NCBI RefSeq assembly: GCF_016411825.1 | Contig: NZ_JAEKMH010000004.1 | Location: forward strand, 1-64,000 | Direction of reading: 5' to 3' | Origin: Devosia sediminis | Lineage (GTDB): Bacteria > Pseudomonadota > Alphaproteobacteria > Rhizobiales > Devosiaceae | Length of the DNA: 64,000 bases | Part shown: in pieces, positions 44,520-56,254 of the stretch | Layout: each line of letters opens with the position of its first letter | Numbering within the stretch: the stretch's first letter is position 1 | Translations under genes and position numbers: made by a program | Notes under the pieces: generated by a model | The model's input: only the letters and a program-made list of their open reading frames with translations | The model's database searches: none | What the model was told of the DNA's origin: nothing

Positions 44520-46520
44520 TCAACTGCCCGCCGGGTGCTCGGGCGCGGCGTGCACGAGCTGAACTTCAGGCGACTGAACCAGTTGCAGATAGCGCTCGAA
44601 CTGGGCGAGCACGTCCGAAATCAACTGGTCGCGGTGCAGGCCCATGATGTCATAACCGCGGCCGCCACTCGAAAAATAGGTGCGGGCCTCGTAGCGCTGT
44701 TCGGGCTTGCTGGCCGCCATGGGCGAGAAATTGGCAAGCGGCTCCGAGACGAGGCTGACGCCATAGACGAAGTCGCGCACATTCTCGGCCGGTGAGCGCA
44801 GTTCGAGCGTCCCATCGGGTTGCTGCTGGACATTGGCCGGCCGGCCACGGCGGGTCAGTTCCTCGGCGACCTGATCCAGTGCCGGACGGACTTTCTTGCC
44901 CATATATTCGAGGACGTCGCGCCGGCTTGGTGCATTGAGCATCAGCGACAGCCGCCTCTGCCAAGTGAGGCCCGCGGCAGGCTGGTTGGTGACGGGTGAT
45001 GGGGCGACGAGAGCGATCTGGGCATATTGCTGGGCCAGGTCCGATCGCATGCCCTGTATCAGGGACCATACCAAGGCCAGAAGGACGAAGGTGAATGGCA
45101 GGGCGGTCGCGATTGTAGCCGACTGCAAGGCGGTCAAGCCGCCCGCCAGCAACAGCGAACCGGCGACCACCGCTTCCATGACACACCAGAAAACCCGCTG
45201 GAGCGTGGTGGTTTCGGTTTCGCCGCCTGCGGAGATGGCATCCATGACCAGCGAGCCGGAGTCGGCGCTGGTGACAAAGAAGATGCCGACGAGGATGACC
45301 GCGAGGGTCGAGGTTACCATCGGCCAGGGCAGGTACTGGAAAAAGACAAACAGGCCGGTCGACACATCGGTGGTGATCGCCTGGCCCAGGGCGCCGGCAG
45401 CAATACCGGTATCGATGAAAATTGCGGTATTGCCGAAGACGGTCATCCAGAAAAAGGTGAAGCCTGCTGGAATGAACAGCACCGCACAGACGAATTCGCG
45501 CACCGTACGGCCGCGCGAGATGCGGGCGATGAACATGCCGACGAATGGCGACCAGGAAATCCACCAGGCCCAGTAGAACAAGGTCCACGCATCCACCCAG
45601 GGCGTGGGCTCATAGGCATAGATGTTGAACGTGCGCAAAACCAGACGGTCGAGATAGAGACCGATATTCTGGACAAAATCGCGGAACAGCTCAGCCGTTG
45701 GCCCGACGAGGAGGACGAACAGCATGAGGCAGATCGCGACGACAAGATTGGTTTCGGACAGAATCCGCACCCCTTTATCGAGCCCAGTGGTGACCGAAAG
45801 AATGGCAAAGCCGGTCACGATGATGATTAACGGAAGCTGGATGGTCGGGCCGGCGGGCCAGCCGAGCAGGAACGACAGGCCGGCATTCATCTGTGTGACG
45901 CCCGTACCCATGCTGGTGGCAATGCCGAACATGGTGCCGACGATGGCGAAGATATCGACGGCATGGCCGATGGGCCCGTTGATCCGCTCCTTGAGCAGCG
46001 GGTAGAGGCCGGAGCGAATGGTGAGGGGCAGGTTGTAGCGGTAGCCGAAATAGGCAAGGGCAAGGCCAACCACGGCATAAATGGCCCAGGCGTGGATGCC
46101 CCAATGGAAGAAGGTAATGCTCATGGCCTCGCGCATCGCCGCGACCGAACCGGGCTCTCCGGTCGGTGGCGCGAGGAAATGGCTCATGGGCTCGCCCACC
46201 CCATAGAACATGAGGCCGATCCCCATGCCGGCCGCAAACAGCATGGCTATCCACGAGGTGAACTTGAAATCCGGCTTGGAATCGTCCGGTCCAAGCTTCA
46301 GGCGGCCGTAGCGACCGAGGCAAAGAAGCAGCACCGTAACCAAGAAAATGCCGGCGGCCAGCAGGTAAAGCCAGCCGAACCAGCTCAGAATGAGCACCTG
46401 CATGGCGCCAAAAATCTCGCCTGCCTGGTCGGGCAGGAAAATGCCGACTGCAAGGAAAAGTCCGATGATCAGCAACGCCCCCCAGAATACGGGTGGGTTG
46501 ATGATGAATGGCTTGAGCAT
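44520..46520 (-). CDS. BCCT family choline/glycine betaine transporter (BetT-like)
   Basis: A 666-residue secondary transporter with 12 membrane helices, of the betaine-carnitine-choline family. The opening [30 protein letters not shown] and the tryptophan-rich [19 protein letters not shown] segment (substrate site) are diagnostic. A cytoplasmic C-terminal tail of about 150 residues with [19 protein letters not shown] is like that of BetT-type choline carriers, where the tail has been linked to osmotic sensing. Start is ATG at 46520. It follows a small membrane protein gene under a TetR-type control region. Confidence 0.92.
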   Translation of the reverse strand: MLKPFIINPPVFWGALLIIGLFLAVGIFLPDQAGEIFGAMQVLILSWFGWLYLLAAGIFLVTVLLLCLGRYGRLKLGPDDSKPDFKFTSWIAMLFAAGMGIGLMFYGVGEPMSHFLAPPTGEPGSVAAMREAMSITFFHWGIHAWAIYAVVGLALAYFGYRYNLPLTIRSGLYPLLKERINGPIGHAVDIFAIVGTMFGIATSMGTGVTQMNAGLSFLLGWPAGPTIQLPLIIIVTGFAILSVTTGLDKGVRILSETNLVVAICLMLFVLLVGPTAELFRDFVQNIGLYLDRLVLRTFNIYAYEPTPWVDAWTLFYWAWWISWSPFVGMFIARISRGRTVREFVCAVLFIPAGFTFFWMTVFGNTAIFIDTGIAAGALGQAITTDVSTGLFVFFQYLPWPMVTSTLAVILVGIFFVTSADSGSLVMDAISAGGETETTTLQRVFWCVMEAVVAGSLLLAGGLTALQSATIATALPFTFVLLALVWSLIQGMRSDLAQQYAQIALVAPSPVTNQPAAGLTWQRRLSLMLNAPSRRDVLEYMGKKVRPALDQVAEELTRRGRPANVQQQPDGTLELRSPAENVRDFVYGVSLVSEPLANFSPMAASKPEQRYEARTYFSSGGRGYDIMGLHRDQLISDVLAQFERYLQLVQSPEVQLVHAAPEHPAGS

Positions 46521-46621
46521 GAGGCACCTATGACGCAGGGCACCTGATGCGGTGTTTTGGTTAGGAGGCGCCTCAGGCCAAAGGCGCCAGAGCCAGTTTG
46601 GTTCCGTCGCGGAACTTAGCG

Positions 46622-46855
46622 CTAGTTGGCCTTGGCAGGGCGACGTCCGGCGATGAAAGCGCCGAAGCGGGTGGTGATGAAGGGAACGATGAAGAAGACG
46701 ATGGTGATGGCCATCAGCGGCACAATGATGAAGCTGCGCTGCCAGAATTCCCAGCCGGGGGTGAGCAGGCTGATGAGGGTCGCATAGGCGACAACGACGG
46801 GATAGACGGCAAAGCTCATGAGGAAAGCCATGCGGGCGCGGGCGGAGAGAGACAT
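46622..46855 (-). CDS. Small two-helix membrane protein
   Basis: A 77-residue protein with two hydrophobic helices (about 8-31 and 38-62) and a basic C-terminus (AGRRPAKAN). Its layout recalls DUF2798-like proteins, but I cannot assign the family firmly. AAAGG precedes the ATG. It is the first gene after the operator-bearing promoter and lies about 100 bases ahead of the BetT-like transporter, so it is probably co-expressed and may be an accessory subunit, which is inference. Confidence 0.68.
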   Translation of the reverse strand: MSLSARARMAFLMSFAVYPVVVAYATLISLLTPGWEFWQRSFIIVPLMAITIVFFIVPFITTRFGAFIAGRRPAKAN

Positions 46856-46869
46856 GAAGCACCTTTAAT

Positions 46870-46884
46870 GAAACGCTACGTTTC
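46870..46884. promoter_or_regulatory. Palindromic operator O2 of the betT module
   Basis: Perfect inverted repeat GAAACG-CTA-CGTTTC. Centre to centre it is 25 bp from the second palindrome at 46894-46910. It covers the predicted start point of the leftward transcript. It is the expected site of the divergent TetR-type regulator. Confidence 0.8.
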
Positions 46885-46886
46885 GT

Positions 46887-46915
46887 TATGTATCGAAACG
46901 AGCCGTTTCGTTCAA
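46887..46915 (-). promoter_or_regulatory. Promoter of the small protein / BetT-like genes
   Basis: On the minus strand TTGAAC (46910-46915) and TACATA (46887-46892) are exactly 17 bases apart. The spacer is filled by operator O1, and operator O2 begins three bases after the -10. Repressor binding would block RNA polymerase directly. Confidence 0.75.
46894..46910. promoter_or_regulatory. Palindromic operator O1 of the betT module
   Basis: Perfect inverted repeat CGAAACG-AGC-CGTTTCG, sharing the GAAACG / CGTTTC half-sites with O2 at the same three-base spacing. It lies between the -35 and -10 of the leftward promoter and 44 bases before the regulator's start codon. Confidence 0.82.
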
Positions 46916-46953
46916 GTCTTTTCTTTGCATTCTTTTTGACCGATATATGGGCC

Positions 46954-47580
46954 ATGAACAGTACCCAGCCCGAGACCGAAGACAGCGAAGACGGCACGCG
47001 CCGCTCCATTGGCGCGCGGCGCAATCCGGCCAGCCAGGAAGCCATTCTCGATGCCGCCGAAGCGGTGTTGCGCGAAGGCGGCATTGCCGGCTTTTCCATC
47101 GAGGCCGTGGCGCGGCGGGCCCGGGCCGGCAAGCCCACCATCTATCGCTGGTGGCCGCATCGCACCGCGCTGATGCTCGACGTCTACCGGCGCTTCAAGA
47201 ACACCAAGGGCTTTCCCGACACCGGCACCTTGCGTGGCGATCTCGTCAGCCTGCTCGACAATCACCTCCTGGGCTTTTGGAACAACAGCCTCTGCGGCAC
47301 CGTCTATCGCGCCATCGTCGCCGAAGCGCAGACCGACAGGGAGGCGGCCAAGGTCCTGATCGCCTACCAGGCCGACCGCAAGGCCTATTCGGCGCGCATT
47401 GTCGAACGGGCCAAGGCGCGCGGGGAAGTGCCGGAGGACACCAATTCCGCGCTGGTGATCGACCTTGTCGTTTCCTATGCCTGGCATCAACTGCTGCTGG
47501 GCCAGCTCGACGCGGCCCTGGCCGAAGCGCCCGCCGTCGTCGACCTCATCCTCCGCGGCGTGGCGGGCTACAAGGGATAA
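46954..47580 (+). CDS. TetR/AcrR family transcriptional regulator
   Basis: A 208-residue repressor-type regulator. The N-terminal helix-turn-helix (about 22-68) includes [31 protein letters not shown], recognition helix PTIYRWW. The C-terminal ligand-binding domain resembles the TetR_C_11 type and is not clearly BetI. It is transcribed divergently from the small membrane protein and BetT-like genes, and two matching palindromes lie between them. The effector is unknown; choline, betaine or a related quaternary amine is a reasonable guess. Confidence 0.92.
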   Translation: MNSTQPETEDSEDGTRRSIGARRNPASQEAILDAAEAVLREGGIAGFSIEAVARRARAGKPTIYRWWPHRTALMLDVYRRFKNTKGFPDTGTLRGDLVSLLDNHLLGFWNNSLCGTVYRAIVAEAQTDREAAKVLIAYQADRKAYSARIVERAKARGEVPEDTNSALVIDLVVSYAWHQLLLGQLDAALAEAPAVVDLILRGVAGYKG

Positions 47581-47583
47581 AGA

Positions 47584-47608
47584 AAAGCCCGGCGCTGGGC
47601 CGGGCTTT
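47584..47608. terminator. Shared terminator hairpin
   Basis: A 10-bp stem (AAAGCCCGGC / GCCGGGCTTT) with a five-base loop sits between the convergent regulator and parvulin genes. The minus-strand tail CTTTTCTTTA is U-rich, so it mainly serves the parvulin transcript; the plus-strand tail is poor. Confidence 0.75.
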
Positions 47609-47631
47609 GAGCTTTGGCCTGAGGCTCAGGA

Positions 47632-48621
47632 TTACTGCGGAGCGGCTTCCGTAGTGGCGTCCGCGGGAGCGGCGCCTTCCGGGGCAGCCGCACCGGCGGC
47701 CGCAGCCTCGGCGGCTTCCTGAGCGTCGAACTTGGCCTTGAGCTCGGGATCGACGATGTCGACGGTGACCCCGCCCATCAGTTCTTCCACCTTCTGGGTG
47801 AAGGTTTCCATCAGGAGCTGGTTCTGGATCTGTGCGGCGACCTGTTCAAAGGTCGGCGGCGCGGACTGGCGCTTTTCCTCGAGCCGGATGATGTGCCAGC
47901 CGAACTGCGACTGCACCGGCGCCGAGACGTCGCCCGGCTCGGCCAGCGCGAACACGGCTTCTTCGAACGGGGCGACCATCATGCCCTTGCCGAAAAACCC
48001 GAGATCGCCGCCATTGGCCGCGCCCGGATCGATGGAATTGTCGCGAGCGAGGGTTGCAAAGTCGGCGCCGCCATCGAGTTCGGCCTTGAGCGCATTGGCT
48101 TCTTCCTCGGTCTCGACCAGGATGTGGCTGGCGCGCACTTCGTCGGCCGGCACAAAGGTGCTGACGAATTCGTCATACTTGGCCCGCACCGCCTCTTCGG
48201 TCACGGCGCCGGCAATGGCCTCGGCGAAATAGGCGCGGCGCAGCGCACGTTCTTCGAGATATTCGCGACGCTGGGCAAAGAGCGGGGTCTGGTCCATGCC
48301 GGCATCACGCGCCGCCTGCGACATGACCTTCATGTCGATGAGGATGCGCACCAGGAAGGCGCGGCGCTCTTCGGGTGGCATCTGCGCCAGGTCCTGCGCC
48401 ATGTCTTCGGCGGCAAAGGCCAGGTCGCCCTCGGTGATGGACTGGTCGCCGATGGTGGCGACCACGGTGGCCGGATCGACGGCCGGCGCGGTTTCGGCAG
48501 GGGCCGCCGCTTCATTGGCAGGCGCCGGGGCATCCTGCGCCACGCTCGACAGGACCGGTACGGCGACGAGCAGGGCGGCGAGGCTGGCGGCGCGCAGAAG
48601 GCGCTGGGTCGGGTTCGACAT
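47632..48621 (-). CDS. Peptidylprolyl isomerase, parvulin type (periplasmic)
   Basis: A 329-residue exported PPIase/chaperone of the PrsA/SurA-like kind that helps fold secreted and outer-membrane proteins. A signal peptide (ending near SSVAQD) is followed by a Pro/Ala-rich linker, a SurA-like N-terminal helical region (about 50-145) and a parvulin domain (about 155-250) with VRASHILVETEEEA, GGDLGFFGKG and FGWHIIRLEE. The C-terminus is alanine-rich low complexity. It diverges from secA, the motor that exports it. Confidence 0.93.
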   Translation of the reverse strand: MSNPTQRLLRAASLAALLVAVPVLSSVAQDAPAPANEAAAPAETAPAVDPATVVATIGDQSITEGDLAFAAEDMAQDLAQMPPEERRAFLVRILIDMKVMSQAARDAGMDQTPLFAQRREYLEERALRRAYFAEAIAGAVTEEAVRAKYDEFVSTFVPADEVRASHILVETEEEANALKAELDGGADFATLARDNSIDPGAANGGDLGFFGKGMMVAPFEEAVFALAEPGDVSAPVQSQFGWHIIRLEEKRQSAPPTFEQVAAQIQNQLLMETFTQKVEELMGGVTVDIVDPELKAKFDAQEAAEAAAAGAAAPEGAAPADATTEAAPQ

Positions 48622-49021
48622 GGGATTACGTGCTCCTTGGCCGGACCACTAGAGGCCGGCATGGTCAGAAAGTTGTCGGCCCGAACTCGCATGGCAAGTG
48701 GGCCAAACTGTGCCGCCTCGGCCGGCATTTGCCGGCGCCATAACCAGAGCGCAATACGCGGCCGGTCAAAAGGTTGCGAAGGTGTGGCCGATTTCGGATA
48801 CGTTGACAAGCCAGACCCCCAATCTTACATCTCACCCGCTTTTCAACAGAGCCTGGGGAGAGGCTGCGCCCGTTCGGGCGGCGCTCGCCAGGCGATAATC
48901 CGCATCGGGAACCGAGAAGGGTTCCCCAAGTTGTGACGAGGCGAAACGAGGCCCGCCAGCGCCCGCTCCGGCAGGCAGCCCGCCCCACCAGCCCCGCCGC
49001 TCACAAACAAAGGACCACACA
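48622..49021. other. Divergent promoter region of secA and the parvulin gene
   Basis: Four hundred bases without a supported gene. It holds the strong rightward promoter at 48803-48831 and a GGGAACC / GGTTCCC hairpin (48907-48926, six-base loop) in the resulting secA leader. I see no obvious secretion-monitor (SecM-like) reading frame. Confidence 0.6.
48803..48831 (+). promoter_or_regulatory. Promoter of secA
   Basis: A perfect -35 (TTGACA, 48803-48808) and -10 TACATC (48826-48831) are exactly 17 bases apart. Transcription would begin near 48838, giving a secA leader of about 185 bases that contains the hairpin at 48907-48926. Confidence 0.75.
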
Positions 49022-51718
<2,697 letters not shown>

Positions 51719-51742
51719 GGGCGTGAGGACCGGATGGACTAG

Positions 51743-51768
51743 AAAGGGCGGCCTTGTGCCGCCCTTTT
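51743..51768 (+). terminator. Rho-independent terminator of secA
   Basis: A 10-bp stem (AAAGGGCGGC / GCCGCCCTTT) with a five-base loop ends in TTTT, 24 bases after the secA stop. Confidence 0.9.
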
Positions 51769-51798
51769 CGCGTCTGCCATCCTGCGCTAGCCTCAGGC

Positions 51799-52209
51799 AT
51801 GACCCACACCCACCTCATCGAGCAGGCCAGCGCGCTGCTCAAGCCCCATACGACCGGCGCGGGCCGGCTGATCGGCGATGTGGCTGCCGTGGTCGTCTCG
51901 GAAGGCGGCACGGTCTATGGCGGGGTCTGCGTGGACACGGCCAGTTGGGGCCTCTGTGCCGAGCGCAGTGCGCTGGCGGCCATGGTCAGCGCCGGGGAAT
52001 ATCGCTTCCGCTCGGTCGTCGCCGTATGGCGCCATCCCGAAACCGAAGCCCTTCATGTGCTGCCGCCCTGCGGGGTGTGCCGCGACTTCATGCGCCAGCT
52101 CGACGACGCCAATCTGTCGGCACTGGTGATCCTGGGACGGAACAGCGGCAAGACGCTGGCCGAGCTCCTGCCCGAACACGCCTGGCCGGCGCCGCTCTCG
52201 GACGGCTGA
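51799..52209 (+). CDS. Cytidine deaminase-like protein
   Basis: A 136-residue zinc-dependent deaminase of the cytidine deaminase/blasticidin S deaminase branch. The zinc-binding motifs are complete: CAERSAL (ligand Cys and catalytic Glu) and PPCGVCRDF. It may salvage cytidine or deoxycytidine, or act on a cytidine-containing antibiotic; the two cannot be separated by eye. ATG at 51799 follows AGG. It converges end to end with the 226-residue membrane protein gene. Confidence 0.85.
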   Translation: MTHTHLIEQASALLKPHTTGAGRLIGDVAAVVVSEGGTVYGGVCVDTASWGLCAERSALAAMVSAGEYRFRSVVAVWRHPETEALHVLPPCGVCRDFMRQLDDANLSALVILGRNSGKTLAELLPEHAWPAPLSDG

Positions 52210-52890
52210 TCAGCAGTTGACGCGGATCTCCGCATAACCCGTCAGCCCCTCATCGCCACCGGAGGTGACCGCCAGGGTACAGGCCGGCAGGCCCGGCAGC
52301 GGCGTGGTGCCGCCCGAAGCGACCGAGGTGCCGTCGCTGAGCGTGATATAGCCATTGGCGACGGCGCTGACCGTGACCTCGGCATCCTGGTCGCAGATTG
52401 GGTAGCTGTCACCGGCCGCGACAAGCAGGCGCATGCCGGCCGGCAGGCAGTCCTCGGCGGGAGTGCTGGCCGATGCGGGCGCTTCGCCGGACTGGGGCGC
52501 AGCACCGGTGCCGGGCATGGGCACGGTGGTGCCCAGCGCGCCCTGCTCGAGCGCCGTGAGCCGATCGCCGAACTGGGCGAGGTCGGCGCCGGGGCTATTG
52601 CGCGCATAAAGATCCAGGCTGACGCGCAATTGCGCGACTTCGGTCGATAGTCTCAGGATTTCCTTCTGCCCTTCGCCATAGCTCCAGGCGGCAAAGCCCA
52701 ATGCCACGAGGCCCGCGGCGAGGCCGCCGAGACCCATTGCGATGCCCCAACGGCCGCTCGTTTTTGGGGCGGGCGTGGGCGGTGGTGGAGAAGGTAACGG
52801 CCCCCCGCGCTCCGAAGCGAGCGGACGCATGTCGGGCGTCACCGTGACCCGGGCACTGTTTGCCGGTGCGACACTCTCTGGCTGGTCCAC
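52210..52890 (-). CDS. Single-pass membrane protein of unknown function
   Basis: A 226-residue protein with a Pro-rich cytoplasmic N-terminus (LPSPPPPTPAPK, about 32-43), one membrane helix (about 49-70), a short coiled-coil-like helix (EILRLSTEVAQLRVSLDLY) and a periplasmic domain with four cysteines (in AEDCLPAG, YPICDQ, LPACTL and the terminal VNC). No family is recognised. Start is GTG with GGAG eight bases upstream. It follows the L,D-transpeptidase gene region on the opposite side; the two genes are not overlapping and the spacer is under 100 bases. Confidence 0.7.
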   Translation of the reverse strand: MDQPESVAPANSARVTVTPDMRPLASERGGPLPSPPPPTPAPKTSGRWGIAMGLGGLAAGLVALGFAAWSYGEGQKEILRLSTEVAQLRVSLDLYARNSPGADLAQFGDRLTALEQGALGTTVPMPGTGAAPQSGEAPASASTPAEDCLPAGMRLLVAAGDSYPICDQDAEVTVSAVANGYITLSDGTSVASGGTTPLPGLPACTLAVTSGGDEGLTGYAEIRVNC

Positions 52891-52984
52891 TCTGCGTCTC
52901 CGAATTGGGCCTTACTGCCCTTTCACCCAAGTGGGGCCGAAGCGGGGCAGGGACAAGCCCGATGCCGGAAGAGCGGCGGAACCG

Positions 52985-54022
52985 TCAGGGCCGCTGCGTC
53001 GATGGCGTCGGCAGGCTGGCCGGCTTGCCCGAAATCACCGGGGCAAGGTTGGGATCCTGGCCCGGATTGCCACCAAAGAGCCCACCGATATTGGTGCCGA
53101 TGCCGGAGAAGAAGCCGTTGACTGCCTCGCCGCGCGCCTTGAGCGCCGCCTCCTCGGCGGCCTTGCGTTCGGCGGCCTGCTGCGCGGACGCCGCCTTGTT
53201 GGCCAGGTCGGCCTCGTCGGCCTGCAGCTTGGCGGTCAGCGCCGCATTCTGCACGGAGGGCGGGCAGATGCCGGCGGCATCGAGCGGGCCGGCGCTGGAA
53301 GGATTGAAGATGTACTGCTTTTCGCAAACGTCCCAGACCGGCGGGGTCTTGGTCAACTCGAAATAGTCGTGGCCTTCCTTGATGTCCTTCCAGAAGTCCA
53401 TATGCGGGCTGGTGGAATGCTTGGCCATATTGGCGGTGGTCATGCGGAAGGGGAAAATCTGGAGCTGGAAGCTGGTATTGCCGCCGCGGAAAGTTTCGCG
53501 CGCCAAGGCATAGATCTCGGCAATGCCCTCGTCGGTCATGGCGTAGCAGCCGCGCGAGGAACAATCGCCATGCACCATCAGGTCAGATCCGGTGCGGCCA
53601 TGCACGCGGTCGAACTTGTTGGGAAAGCCGGTATTGAAGGCCAGATAGTAGCTCGAGCGCGGGTTCATCAGCCCCGGCGTGATCGTATAGAAGCCTTCGG
53701 GGCTCTGCCGGTCGCCTTCCTTGAACTTCGGCCCGAGATCGCCCGAATAGGCGCAGATCTCATAGGTCTTGAAGAGGCGATAGGTGCCCCCGCTGGTCTT
53801 CTTCCAGACTTCGAGCGTGGATTCTTCCTTGAAGATGCGCACCATCATGCCCTCGGCGGGCGACGATCCCATATTGCGCAGACCCTGCACCACGCCGCCC
53901 GAAAGCGGAATATTATGGCGGTTGTCGCCGCCCTTGACGAAGTTGGAGCAGGCGGCAAGGCCAACACCGAGCCAGAGAACGATCACGAAGGCGCCGAGGC
54001 GGTGAAAAAAGGTGGCAGTCAA
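52985..54022 (-). CDS. L,D-transpeptidase family protein (YafK-like), lipoprotein
   Basis: A 345-residue cell-wall enzyme. A lipoprotein signal ends at GLAACSN. The YkuD-type catalytic domain (about 55-200) shows RIFKEESTLEVWKK, the conserved VHGDCSSRGCYAMTD with the catalytic cysteine, histidine and arginine, and the SFQLQIFPFRM segment of YafK relatives, some of which are peptidoglycan-lipoprotein amidases (DpaA). The C-terminal part has an Ala/Glu/Lys-rich helix (about 275-300) and a Gly-rich tail. A terminator upstream separates it from accA. Confidence 0.9.
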   Translation of the reverse strand: MTATFFHRLGAFVIVLWLGVGLAACSNFVKGGDNRHNIPLSGGVVQGLRNMGSSPAEGMMVRIFKEESTLEVWKKTSGGTYRLFKTYEICAYSGDLGPKFKEGDRQSPEGFYTITPGLMNPRSSYYLAFNTGFPNKFDRVHGRTGSDLMVHGDCSSRGCYAMTDEGIAEIYALARETFRGGNTSFQLQIFPFRMTTANMAKHSTSPHMDFWKDIKEGHDYFELTKTPPVWDVCEKQYIFNPSSAGPLDAAGICPPSVQNAALTAKLQADEADLANKAASAQQAAERKAAEEAALKARGEAVNGFFSGIGTNIGGLFGGNPGQDPNLAPVISGKPASLPTPSTQRP

Positions 54023-54041
54023 AACGATCAGCCCGTCAGTG

Positions 54042-54060
54042 AAAAAGCCCGCAGCCGGGC
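54042..54060 (-). terminator. Rho-independent terminator of accA
   Basis: On the minus strand a short stem (GCCCG / CGGGC, four-base loop) is followed by TTTTT. It lies about 175 bases after the accA stop and 20 bases before the L,D-transpeptidase start. The stem is short, so strength is uncertain. Confidence 0.55.
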
Positions 54061-54235
54061 GAAAAGGTTAGCGCAATATGAGCCCATGCGGTGAACGAAG
54101 CCTTTACCACGCGGCTTTTGCCGCCGGAAGCAGCCTCCGATCACACGGATGTGTGCCATCCGGCCAAGAAAAATGCCCGCAGGCCTGAGCCGACGGACAT
54201 TTTGAAATCGAAGGGCGGACCGGGGCGGCTGGTCT

Positions 54236-55189
54236 CTAGAGATTGGTGCCGATGGCGAGGAATTTTTCCCGGCGGTGCTCGCGGGTTTCGAGCCGCGACT
54301 TGCCGGCAAAATCCTTGAGGAAAGTACCGATGGCGCCGCCCGTCGCCTCCATGATCGCACCGTGGTGGCGATGCGCTCCGCCAGCCGGTTCGGGGATGAT
54401 GGCATCGATCACGCCGAAACCGAGCAGGTCCTGGGCAGTAATCTTCTGGGCCGTGGCCATGTCCTGGGCGCGCGCGGCGTCGCGGAACAGGATCGAGGCG
54501 CCGGCCTCGGGCGAGATCACCGAGTAGATCGAATTTTCCAGCATCAGCACGCGATTGGCGGTGGCAATGGCAATGGCCCCACCCGAACCGCCTTCGCCGA
54601 TGATGATGGCAAGGTTCGGCACGCCCAGTTCGAGACCCTTTTCGGTGGAGCGGGCAATGGCCTCGGCCTGGCCGCGTTCCTCGGCACCGATGCCGGGATA
54701 GGCGCCAGCGGTGTCGACCAGGGAAATGACTGGAATGGAAAAGCGGTCGGCCATGTCCATGATGCGGACGGCCTTCCGATAGCCTTCGGGATTGGCCATG
54801 CCGAAATTGTGCTTGAGGCGCGTCTCGGTGGAATTGCCCTTTTCCTGGCCGAGAATGGCGACGGGCGTGCCGTTGAAGCGGCCGAAGCCGGCCTGGAGGG
54901 CTGCGTCTTCGCCATATTTGCGGTCGCCGGCCAGGGGCGTCCATTCGGTGATCAGCGAGCGCACATAATCGGAAAAATGCGGCCGCTGCGGATGGCGCGC
55001 GACCTGCGTCTTCTGCCAGGGCGTCAGCTTGCGATAAATCTCGACCAGCGCCTCGTCGGCACGCGCGGAAAGACGGGTGACTTCCTCGTCGATGCTGACG
55101 GCCTGATCCGTGGCGGCCAGCGATTTCAGTTCGGCGATCTTGGCTTCAAGATCGGCGACCGGCTTTTCAAAATCGAGATAAGACTGCAT
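54236..55189 (-). CDS. accA: Acetyl-CoA carboxylase carboxyltransferase subunit alpha
   Basis: Transfers carboxyl from biotin to acetyl-CoA with AccD, the first step of fatty acid synthesis. The 317-residue protein has the helical N-terminus (MQSYLDFEKPVADLEAKI) and the crotonase-like core with VDTAGAYPGIGAEERGQAEAI and GEGGSGGAIAI (oxyanion region). Start is ATG at 55189. It lies downstream of xerD on the same strand with a 156-base gap, a common order in this group. Confidence 0.97.
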   Translation of the reverse strand: MQSYLDFEKPVADLEAKIAELKSLAATDQAVSIDEEVTRLSARADEALVEIYRKLTPWQKTQVARHPQRPHFSDYVRSLITEWTPLAGDRKYGEDAALQAGFGRFNGTPVAILGQEKGNSTETRLKHNFGMANPEGYRKAVRIMDMADRFSIPVISLVDTAGAYPGIGAEERGQAEAIARSTEKGLELGVPNLAIIIGEGGSGGAIAIATANRVLMLENSIYSVISPEAGASILFRDAARAQDMATAQKITAQDLLGFGVIDAIIPEPAGGAHRHHGAIMEATGGAIGTFLKDFAGKSRLETREHRREKFLAIGTNL

Positions 55190-55345
55190 CCCACCGCCCG
55201 TAAGGGTCATCGTTTCCGGCAAGGCCCAGCGGCCCATGCGTGATTGGCCCGCTGCTCTTGCCCTTTAAAGTGGCCGGAAAGTGGCGACGGAGCAATGGCA
55301 AGTCAAGCTTCGGGCACGAAATGATTGGGATTCACATATCCGCAT

Positions 55346-56254
55346 TCAGCCATTGGCGAGCGGATGGTGGCTTTCCACGAGGCTGCGCAACTTCTCGTCG
55401 AGCACATGGGTATAAATCTGCGTTGTGGAAATATCGGCGTGCCCGAGCAGCATCTGCACCACGCGCAGGTCCGCACCACCGGCCAGGAGATGACTGGCAA
55501 AGGCGTGGCGCAGCACGTGCGGAGCGACCCGGTTCGCAGAAATACCGGCGCGGGCCGCCAGCGCCTTGAGGTCCCGCGCAAAGACCTGGCGGCTGAGATA
55601 GCCGTCCTCGCCCTTGGCCGGAAACAGGAACGGTCCGGCTTCGAGCGTCTTGACCCAGAGCCGCACCGCATCGCGGGCGCGGTCGTTCATGGGCACGACG
55701 CGCTCCTTGTTTCCCTTGCCGACGACGGTGAGAAAAGCGCCCTCGCGCATCACCGCAGAGCGGCGGAGGCTCACCAGTTCGGACACGCGCAGGCCCGTGG
55801 CGTAGAGCAGTTCGAGCAGCACATAGAGCCGCAGCGACGCGACTTGCCTGTCCGTTTCGGCCGCCTCATTGGCCTCTCGTTCGGCAAGGCTCAGCAGCCG
55901 GTCGACCTCCGATACCGAGAGGACCTTCGGCAAGGCGCGGCGTGACTTCGGGCTGGCGACGATGCGGGTCGGGTCGTCCCCGCGCAGGCCATCGGCGCAG
56001 AGAAACTTGTGGAACTGGCGGATGGCGGAAAGGTGCCGGGCGCTCGAGGACGCCGAAAGCCCCTCGCCCTTGAGATCGTCGAGCCAGGCCGTCACCGTCT
56101 CGCGCGGCGCGGTGAGGAGGGTCTGGCCTTTCGAAGCAACAAAATCGGCATAGCGCCAAAGGTCGCGGCGATAGGCCTCGATGGTGTTGGCCGCCGCACC
56201 GCGCTCGGCGCTCATCATTTCGAGAAAACTCGAAATCAGGTGCCCGCCGCTCAT
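55346..56254 (-). CDS. xerD: Site-specific tyrosine recombinase XerD
   Basis: Resolves chromosome dimers at dif with XerC. The 302-residue protein has the SAM-like N-terminal domain (about 5-90) and the catalytic domain with Arg in ATGLRVSEL, Lys in GKGNKER, HVLRHAFASH, LLGHAD and the nucleophile Tyr in TQIYTHV. All six catalytic residues are visible. Length and position before accA indicate the housekeeping recombinase, not a phage integrase. Its ATG overlaps the stop of the small membrane protein gene (ATGA). Confidence 0.94.
   Translation of the reverse strand: MSGGHLISSFLEMMSAERGAAANTIEAYRRDLWRYADFVASKGQTLLTAPRETVTAWLDDLKGEGLSASSSARHLSAIRQFHKFLCADGLRGDDPTRIVASPKSRRALPKVLSVSEVDRLLSLAEREANEAAETDRQVASLRLYVLLELLYATGLRVSELVSLRRSAVMREGAFLTVVGKGNKERVVPMNDRARDAVRLWVKTLEAGPFLFPAKGEDGYLSRQVFARDLKALAARAGISANRVAPHVLRHAFASHLLAGGADLRVVQMLLGHADISTTQIYTHVLDEKLRSLVESHHPLANG

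Noticed and set aside
55346-56254. Tyrosine recombinase as a sign of a prophage or integrative element
   Set aside because: Sequence, length and position next to accA fit the housekeeping XerD; no other phage gene or attachment repeat is nearby.
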